A stretch of DNA of 64,000 nucleotides from Prunella strophiata. Its lineage: Eukaryota > Chordata > Aves > Passeriformes > Prunellidae. Location: NCBI GenBank assembly GCA_036583965.1, contig JAZBQD010000026.1, positions 62,001 through 126,000 of the forward strand, written 5' to 3'. Below the pieces are notes generated by a model. That model saw only the letters and a program-made list of their open reading frames with translations, was not told where the DNA came from and did not search any database. The position numbers and the translations under genes are program-made. Shown here one piece after another: positions 56,895 through 64,000 of this stretch (positions within the stretch are counted from its first letter, which is position 1; each line of letters starts with the position of its first letter).

Positions 56895-57795
56895 TTTATT
56901 TATTCACAGTCAAGAAATAAATAGAGAAAAGTCAGGCAGCAGGGGTGCTGAGAGCAGGACTGACCCTTCTGGGAACAGGGACATGCCAGGAGCCCAGCAG
57001 AGCCCAAGGCCTGTGTGACAGCAAGAGTGCAAGGAGGTAGAGAGACATCTGCAACAGGAATCTGACCTCTGGGAACAAGACCTGAGCCCTGCAAGAGGGC
57101 AAGCCAAGGAGCTGAAGAACAAGTGTGTCAGAGGAAACAGCAGGCAGAACCCAGCACAGGCAGCTGCCTTGGCCTCTAGCACCGGAAGCAGAGATGGCAG
57201 CTCAGGTCCCTCCAGTTTTTCATAGCCCTTCCAAAGCAGAACTGCAGGGGAGGAGAGAGGCTTCCTCCCTCCAGCCCAAATTCCTAGCCTGGTGAGATGC
57301 CTATGCAGCTGAGACTAGATAGGGATGGGAAGGAATGTGAGTTGAGAAGGAATGCCACAGGCAGGGTCACATCAGATCCTGGCACCACCAAATGTGTCAG
57401 ATACAAAACACAGAGACACCTGGACTTCTTACCCTCCCTGCCCTTGCTCCACCAGGAGACTCCCAGCCACCTCCTAAGAGCTTTGTACTCCAGTTTAGGG
57501 ACACAGCTCATATCTGAGAACATCAGGCCAAGCCCCCCTGCCCACCAAAACCAGGCAGCAGCCATGGGGGCTGCAGGAAGGACAGATGCCATGGGGCAAC
57601 CACCCCAGCACAGGTTCCTGCCTTTAAAAACCCACAATTTACATAAAACTGTCATTGTAAAACCTCCCCACTGAGCAGCACTGCATAGGGAGGGAAGATA
57701 AGCCAAGTGAGCCCCAGGCAGAGCAAGATAAACCCTAAAGTCCAGATCTGCAGGAAGAGGCAGAACCCAGGGGTGATGTGCTGGGGCAGTGGAAA
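56895..57795 (-). other. BMP15 3' untranslated region (inferred)
   Basis: Overlapping minus-strand AATAAATAAA signals at about 56.90 kb suggest a transcript end about 0.9 kb after the BMP15 stop. A short minus-strand reading (FCFGRAMKNWRDLSCHLCFRC then stop) preceded by CCCCTGCAG at 57.24 kb is noted, but it has no upstream partner exon. Confidence 0.45.
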
Positions 57796-59388
57796 TTACC
57801 GGCAAGTGCAGGACTCTGCAATCATATTCTCATACTCCTTGTACAGTATGCCTCCATTGCGCTCAATCATGAGGACACTGATGGGGCTGTAGCGATAGGG
57901 CACACAGGAGGGCCGGGGCACACTGGCATCCACAAGCTGATGAACAAAACCCTGCACCACAGCATGGTTGGGTGCATGGAAGTCATAGCGGAGCAGGTGG
58001 GGACAGGTGCCCTTGCAGTAGCGTGGGTTGTAGCGGTGAGGAGCGATGATCCAGTGGTCCCAGCCCAGCTGTGCAAAACTGACAGGGAAGGGGCGGAGGG
58101 AACAGTCACTCTTCTCCCCTCCCTGCTCCCGCAGGTAGTTGGGCAGGTCATGAGCCAATGTCCCTGTATCACGTCGGCGTCGGTGGGGCTCTGCTGCCGG
58201 AGGTGCCAACCCTGCCTGGGTATCGTTAAGGTAGAGAAGGAGGAAAGGGTGGCCAGGGGCCACTGGGGCATCGTGGCCTCCTGCTCTGCCAGCACGCACA
58301 CAGACATGCCGCAGTGCCAGGCTCCCCACGCTGCTGTTCCCCAGCACCAGGTAAGGGGTGACATCAACTTCGGCCCAGCCATGGCGGGGATGGGCAGTAG
58401 GGCTGAGCAGCACCCTGGATGCCTCACCAGCCATCACCAGCTCCAGAGCACAGAGGAGGCGACTGTGGGCCAGTGACAGACTGGGGAGGTAGACCACAGT
58501 AGCTCTGAGGAGGTGCTCGACCTCTGGCTGGCCCTCCATGTGGTAGGTGAGGGCCTGCAAGTACCAGCGACCTGCAGGGAAGCAGTGACCAGTACCCTGT
58601 TAGCATAGTGCAGGAGCCACTGTGCAGCACCCCTTTCTCTCATGGTGCTGCCACAGCCCCACACAGCACAGCGGAACCTGTGACAGCTATCTGTCCCAGC
58701 ACAAAGCAGAAGCTGCAGCAAACAGAAGCCATGAGCCAAGGCTTGCTTGGTGGCATGAAGGGCAAAGAGTCCGTAACATTTCCCATCCTCTGCACCAACA
58801 CCACTAGCCTGGCAGAGCATCAGGCAGAGTGGGAAGGAGAGAAGGGCACACAAGGGCCAGCTATGCATTTGCCCATCTCACCCCTGGGGTACAGCCTTGG
58901 ATTCCTGCCAAGTGGAACCCCATGGCCAAGAGCAACCCCAGCCAGGACACTGCCAAGAGGGGGAAGGAAGCAGGCAAGAGACCTCGCCTTCAGAGCTCAA
59001 GCACAGCCTGCTAGCTCTGCTAAGCGCCCATACCATCCTTAGTGCTCACGGGTTCCTTACCTGCCCAGGGCTGACCCCCATGGGAACTGGCCTGGACCAG
59101 GCGGATGGTGTTGGTGCCCAGGCTGCGGCTGCGGCGGGGTCGGCCTTCGCGGTCAGCAGCACGCCGGTACAGATTCAGCATGTAGCGCAGGGGCTGCCCA
59201 CTGGTTGGCCCCACTTGCCAGCCTGGGCTACCTGGAGCCCGTGTTTGCAGGGCCTGCAGGAGGGGCAGGGTGGGGACAGCAGGCAAGGAGCCAAGGGGCA
59301 GTGGGGACTGGTTTGCAGCCTGGGAAAGGGGCACAACAAGGAGGAGGAGGAGGAGGAGGTGGTTGGTGAAAGGGTAGGGCATAGCCAT
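57796..59388 (-). CDS. BMP15: Bone morphogenetic protein 15, complete
   Basis: Two exons, 59061-59388 and 57796-58571, join as GG|GT in frame to 367 residues (human 392). Two exons with a split in the prodomain is the BMP15/GDF9 arrangement. Residues 1-25 form a signal peptide with a run of seven leucines. The prodomain includes LRYMLNLYRRAADREG, as in BMP15. A furin site PHRRRR is followed by a 124-residue mature ligand with six cysteines (in SDCSL, YCKGTC, SCVPY and SCTCR) and no cysteine at the interchain position; lacking that fourth cysteine is characteristic of BMP15 and GDF9, which make non-covalent dimers. BMP15 is an oocyte-secreted TGF-beta family factor that acts on granulosa cells through SMAD1/5/8. 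The first of two nearby ATGs (59386-59388 and 59380-59382) was taken. A long open frame on the opposite strand is a shadow. Confidence 0.97.
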
Positions 59389-59399
59389 GATAGGTGAGT

Positions 59400-61550
59400 G
59401 TCGGGAGGGAGCAGGTAAGAGGGAAAGGTGGGGCTGGCCAGCAGAAGAATTAGGGAGAACCTGCAGTCATGCTTCTCCTCACTTGAGAGGCAGAGCTGAC
59501 TGTGGGCACCAGCAAAAGGATCCCCGGGTGCTTCCAGCTCCTATCAAAACAGGACAACCACACCAGCTGCTTCAGCTTGGCACAGGAACAGAAAGGTGGA
59601 GGGAATCTGTAGGCAAAAAGGGGTACAAATTCCAGACCAGGAGCAAAGCTAGCCCAACAGAGCCTGGCTATGGGAGCTGTAAAGGTGCTGGGGTGGAGGA
59701 GTGGGGTGAAGTGGGGTGGAAGATTTAACTTACTCAGCCCACCTGCTCCTGGCTCAGCCTCCTCCTATGGGGTAGGAGGTCCTTGCCCAGGCCCATTTTA
59801 AAGGCATGGACTCAATCAGGTCTTAAAGAGGCAGGAGCTCCCTGTGTCCCAGGAGAATGGGGCCAGACAGGGCCTGAGAGGGTGCTTTCATGTGATGAGA
59901 GTCCCTCCAGCTCCCTCCACTCTGTGCTGGCTCTCCAGCTGTGGCTCATCACCTTTGTGCCCATTGCTGCAAGCTGGTCTGCGCTGCCCCAAGCAGACAC
60001 AGAGCGTGGGGTTCTGCTCCCCAACAGCCTTGCAGCACAGCCAGGCTGCCCAGTGCCTCATTCTGTCCAGCTGGCACTAAGACACATGGGTGAGCAGAAT
60101 GACCTGAGCCCAGTAGTGCTAAGTATATCTGGGTAAGCCAGCAGTACCCCACTGTAGGCATCATCCTGCCACCACCATCAGCATGCCCACAACTTTTCCT
60201 GCCTTGACCAGGTAGGGACTGTTTCCAGGTCTTTCTGCCAGCGCCTGCTCAAAGCCAAGAGGGTGAGCATGATGCTCACCCTCTTGGTGGCATGGGCCAT
60301 TCAAGCCACTTTCTGTACTGGGGACAGTGACTCCATGGTGCTTGCCTGGGAAAGGCCCTCTGGGCACACTACAGTGTGGTGTTGGCAGCTGCAGCCAGTC
60401 CCACCTCCAGAACCCCTGGTGTTGTGCCCAGACCCACAGTACACTGTTGCTGTCCTGCTGCAATGGAAGTGGCTAGGGGGTGAGCACACTGGTTGGGAAT
60501 CACTGGTGCAGGCATAGGCACATGGGGAGAGCTGGGGGATTGTACTGGTGTCTGCTGCCCACCCTTCTTGGTGCCAGCTGGGCACAGTGCTAAGGGCTGG
60601 AAGGGCTGTGTGGGGGAGTGTGTGGTGCTAAATGTGCTATGGGGCCATGTGATGAGCCAGGGCATAAGAGCCCTCTTGCCTGGCCTGGCAGCCCTTGTTA
60701 CTCATTTGGGAAAGTGCACAAAGGGCAGACGAGCCAGTGAAGGTTGGGAAAAGTCTGGGCATGGCAGCAGCCAGTCATGATTTGGGGGCATTACAAGGCA
60801 GGTGAGGTTGGGGTGGTGGACATGTCAAGGCTGTATAGGGGGAAGCTATGCATCTCTCCTGGGTGGGCTCTAGCACTACAAATAGCCCAGGTACCACTCC
60901 ACCCTGTGCCCTGTGACACTCTGGCTGTACTGGTCTGGCTGCAGCTGGGCTGCACAGGGATCAAGCAGAGTTCAAGGCAGGTGCTTGTGGACATGGACTA
61001 TCAAGAAAAATTTGAGACCCTTCCAGCACTGGGAATGAACCAGCCTGGCACTGCAAGCCGACCCTCCCAGGCTGTGGCAGGCAACCAGGGCTGCAGGTGC
61101 TGCTTGCAGAGCAGAGCTTTCCAGGCCGTCTACTGGGAAGAAGATGAGTAAGAGTCCTGGCCCCAGGCGGGAAGGGGAGGAGCAGGACTCTCGGGTTCCC
61201 CCGGGAATCCATGACGATCCACTTCCACCATCCCGGGCTGCCATCTCCGACTTTTACCCTGCCTCAATTTCCTCCAAGCGGTACAGCTGCCTCTTTTGGG
61301 CCTGGCAGGTAAAAGACAAAGGTGAAGAATGGCCTAAGTGCCAGGCACGCCCTAAGGTGCCCAGCAGGATATAGACACGATGGGGGCTGGCATGGGTAGG
61401 TCAGACAGGAACCAGCAGCATGTGCTGACCTGCAGGCAGTGGAGCTTGGGGCACCAGTGTGACTACATGGGGCGGAGCTGGGGGCTGCATCACCCTACTG
61501 CCACCCCGTTGTACCCACCTGAGTGCTGTTGAACTGCCACCGTGTCTTTG
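59400..61550. other. BMP15-SHROOM4 intergenic region
   Basis: The two genes diverge from here. No exon was recognised. A TTTAAAA motif read on the minus strand at about 59.79 kb could be an upstream promoter element of BMP15, but this is unproven. A plus-strand 135-codon frame ending in QAVYWEEDE at 61151 has no known relatives that I recognise. Confidence 0.35.
60255..60287. repeat. Perfect inverted repeat, 16-base arms, one-base centre
   Basis: CCAAGAGGGTGAGCAT, G, ATGCTCACCCTCTTGG reads identically on both strands except at the centre. Pairing stops cleanly outside the 33 bases. Confidence 0.95.
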
Positions 61551-61559
61551 CATTTGCTT

Positions 61560-62195
61560 TCCCAAATGAGGCTAAGCTGTGCTAAGCAGGCCCTATTGGT
61601 GTGGGTTCCTGGTGGCACCATATTGTGCTCAACCCAACTGGGTCATTTTGAGCTGAACCTGCACATGGTCAAGCTATGTGCATGGTCCAAGGCAGGCCAG
61701 GCTCTCCTGAGCTGAACTGTGCCAGCCCTGCTTGTCCAAATCAACCAAGCTGAACTGCACTGAGCAAAACTGGGCCAGACCAAGTAGAGCTAAGCCAGAT
61801 GATACCCCTAGTTGTTCTGCGCTGTACCAAACTTAACTTTGTCAGCCCTGTGTCATGTTGAGCTGAGTTGAGACAAGCCAGAATGTGCCAACCCAGCTGA
61901 ACTGCAGCGAGGCATGCCAGGCTGAGCCATGCTGGGCCAGTTAACCCATGCTGGCTCCCCTGCCATCCCACGCTGAGCTGAGCTGTGCTGTATCGTGCTG
62001 CACTGAGGTCTGCCAGCCTTCCATATCATGCCATGCTGGGTTGAGCTGGACTGAATTGAAATACACCAGCTGGGCTGTACCAAGATGAGCCAAGCAGCTC
62101 ACTTCAGTCCCTGGGCTAAAGGATGACATGCCAAGGTACTGAGTAGAAAGGTGCTGTGCTATGCCATTCCGTGCTGAGCCGTGCCGTGCCGTGCC
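61560..62195. repeat. Degenerate pentamer-type tandem repeat (GAGCT/GAACT/CCAGC)
   Basis: GCTGAGCTG, GAGCTGAAC, CCAGCTGAACTG, GTGCTGAG and GTGCCGTGCC variants follow one another with an irregular five-base rhythm up to the edge of the SHROOM4 CpG island. The overall pattern is like low-complexity arrays around immunoglobulin switch regions, but there is no immunoglobulin gene here. Confidence 0.7.
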
Positions 62196-63960
62196 GAACC
62201 GGCCGCCGCCGTCCCCCTGCGCCTCATTGGCAGCGGCGGAGCAGTCCCGGTGCGGGGCGGCTCCGCCCCGCACTCGCCCCGCGCCGCTCAGCCCGGGCGG
62301 GCGGGGGTGTCATTTCCTCCACAGCTCGGGGCCGGGCCGGGATGGGGCTGGAGCTGTAGCCGCCATGGAGCGGGCCGAGGGTCGGCCCGGCGCCCACCAG
62401 TACGTGCATGTGCAGCTGCAGGGGGGCGCGCCCTGGGGCTTCACGCTGCGCGGCGGGCTAGAGCACGGTGAGCCCCTCATCGTCTCCAAGGTAGGAATCT
62501 CCGGCAGAGTCCCGCGTGGGCTCCGCGACATCCCTCCGCGAGCGGCCTTCCGCCCGTGGCGGGACGCGGGAGATGGGAGGACACCCGGGGCGCGGCGGCG
62601 TCGGGAGTGCGGGGAGCCCCGACCGCGGGGTCTAGTGTCCTGGCACGGCGGGACGGGGGCGGCGACTGGTACCTACGATCTCCGCGGCCCTCCACTTAGA
62701 GTCGCGGTGAAGAGTGAGAGCGAGAGGGGCGGAGGGACAGCCCGGGCCCGGCGGCAGGAAGAAATTCCTCTGGCACATCCGTTGGGCTGGCGTCGGGGGC
62801 GGCCCCCACATTCCCCCTCACGTCTTTCCCGGTCCCGTCCCGCGGGCTGTAGCCGGGGAAGGTCAGCCCCCTGTGTGCCCATCCGTCGGTGCCGCGCCCA
62901 CGGGCGTCCCGGGCACCGGACTCTGCGGGGACGTTTAGGGCCACGGTGGGGGAAGCCAGAGTCCGTCCCGTCATGCCCCGGCACCCCTGGAACGCAGGGG
63001 CAGGACCGTGCCCGGGACGGGGTTGGCGCCGGGGTGCGATGCCGAGCGGAGCCCGGCCGCAGCCGGGAGCGAATGGTGAGGGTGACCCCTGCGGCCCCGA
63101 CGTCTCGCCACACAGAGGGTCACCGATTCCCGCGGCCCCCGCCAGCGCATCGCTCCGCGGGGAGACCCGCAGGGAGCAGGGCAGCGGCCAGGGGAGCTCC
63201 AATAGCCACCCCTCCACGGAGCCCGGACGGGGCCCTGTCGCCGGACGATTTGGCCGCCTGCCCGCCCGGTGTCACCGTCCTGCTGAGCCGGGGCGCGGCG
63301 GGCCGGGCTGGCGGCCTCGGGGCTGCTCCCTGCCTCGAGCTGGGCCGACTGCGCCCCCGGGCTGTTCCACGCCCTCGGCGGGACGCGGGCAGCGCGGTCC
63401 GGCTGGGGGAGCTGGAAAAGTGGCTCCGGTCCCAGCCCTGCGCCCTGAGGTGGCACCGCCGGCGGGTGGGGAGCCGGGCGGCGCGGGAGTAACTGCCCGC
63501 GTCCCCACTCGCTGCTGGCCTTCGGGGTGGTGGGTCCCCATGGGTCCGCCGGTTGCCGGAGCAGGGGATATTCCTCACCACTTTTGAGAAGGGGGTTGGC
63601 TTGCGGGCCGCGGAGTGTCGGCCCCCGCGCTCCCACGGACACGCCGCCACCGCGTGTGCTCGGCAGACAAAAGGGGCTTGTTCCAGCGCTCTGTGCATTC
63701 AGGGGAGGGTCCCCCGGGGTCACCACTCCGCCGCAGCTGCCGGCCGAGGTGTGTGCGGAGAGGGGGCGGCCCTCGCCTGTGGCGCGGGGGGCGCGGGCCG
63801 GAAAGAGGAAGGGCGTCCCCGCATTCGGTGACGGAGTTTGGCCTCTGAGCCCACTCCGGGCAGGATCCCTTTCTGTGGCAGAGTCCCACGGCGGTGCTCA
63901 CACGCGATCTTTAGCCTTTCATGGGGCTGCAAACGCCCTCCGGCACAGGCTTCCCTGAGC
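62160..63960 (+). promoter_or_regulatory. SHROOM4 CpG island, promoter and start of intron 1
   Basis: The sequence becomes very CpG-dense at about 62.18 kb and remains so through the first exon and 1.4 kb of intron. Long open frames on both strands in this stretch are expected from the base composition and are not genes. The start of transcription probably lies between 62.25 and 62.36 kb. Confidence 0.6.
62365..62490 (+). CDS. SHROOM4: SHROOM4 first coding exon (partial gene)
   Basis: The 42-codon exon starts at an ATG in a good context (GCCGCCATGG) and ends TCCAAG before GTAGGA, in phase 0. It encodes a short leader and the beginning of a PDZ domain: [20 protein letters not shown] then [12 protein letters not shown]. 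The GGAPWGFTL loop is the carboxylate-binding loop of the Shroom PDZ, and the GLEH...P..VSK continuation fits SHROOM4 better than SHROOM2 or SHROOM3. Shroom proteins bind F-actin and, through a C-terminal ASD2 domain, Rho kinase, and shape epithelial and neural cells. The other exons lie beyond the right edge. The gene is divergent from BMP15, as its neighbours are on the human X. Confidence 0.9.
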
Positions 63961-64000
63961 ACGTCAGGGGCAAGGTTGGTGTGGGGCAGGGTGAGCACTG

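Noticed and set aside
57175..57243. Short cysteine-rich terminal exon downstream of BMP15
   Set aside because: It has a good-looking acceptor but no upstream exon could be found before BMP15, and it falls in the likely BMP15 3' untranslated region.
57778..58476. 232-codon plus-strand frame opposite BMP15
   Set aside because: It is antisense to the conserved BMP15 mature domain; codon conservation lies on the other strand.
60744..61151. 135-codon plus-strand frame ending in an acidic tail
   Set aside because: No splice partners, no recognisable domain and no promoter were seen. Length is within chance for this composition.
62161..63492. 443-codon plus-strand open frame at SHROOM4
   Set aside because: The SHROOM4 exon lies inside it and ends at a good donor at 62490. 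The rest is GC-rich intron that stays open because of composition.

Overview
The window looks like a piece of bird nuclear genome, most likely a passerine. It has multi-exon vertebrate genes with GT-AG introns, CpG-rich promoters, a CR1 LINE whose 3' end resembles the avian family, and several avian-type retroviral LTRs. The gene content matches the block found on chicken chromosome 4, which is chromosome 4A in songbirds. In people the same genes lie in two separate parts of the X: RPS4X-CITED1-HDAC8-PHKA1 in Xq13, and BMP15-SHROOM4 in Xp11.22. No sequence search was run; identities rest on reading the translated exons against remembered family features.

Layout from left to right. At 0.26-3.2 kb is the 5' part (four coding exons) of an RBM11-like RNA-binding protein gene on the minus strand; its last exon lies beyond the left edge. 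From 3.8 to 5.6 kb there are LTR fragments. A complete seven-exon RPS4 gene (263 aa) lies at 6.8-10.9 kb on the minus strand, with LTRs of opposite orientation on its two sides (4.4-5.6 kb plus, 11.6-12.4 kb minus). At 12.8-13.6 kb is a GC-rich CITED1 remnant or strongly diverged gene. HDAC8 is complete on the minus strand (11 exons, 15.1-31.2 kb, 368 aa) with CR1, a retroviral fragment and an LTR in its introns. PHKA1 is complete on the minus strand (32 coding exons recognised, 34.5-52.7 kb, 1,195 aa). From 52.9 to 57 kb there is a CA-rich minisatellite and sequence with no recognised gene. BMP15 is complete (two exons, 57.8-59.4 kb, minus, 367 aa). SHROOM4 begins at 62.4 kb on the plus strand; only its first coding exon is inside the window.

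The genes do not form a pathway. Housekeeping translation (RPS4), chromatin and cohesin deacetylation (HDAC8), glycogen breakdown control (PHKA1), an oocyte growth factor (BMP15) and an actin-binding scaffold (SHROOM4) simply share an old linkage group. All RPS4, HDAC8, PHKA1 and BMP15 exon joins were checked by hand for splice sites and phase, and all stay in frame.

The least ordinary parts are: the decayed-looking CITED1, the RBM11-like gene beside RPS4, an intron with a GC donor in HDAC8, two strong inverted repeats (22.6 and 60.3 kb), two tandem-repeat tracts beside the PHKA1 and SHROOM4 promoters, and the human-X synteny junction at 52.7-57.8 kb. I found no clear evidence of a wholly new molecular system.
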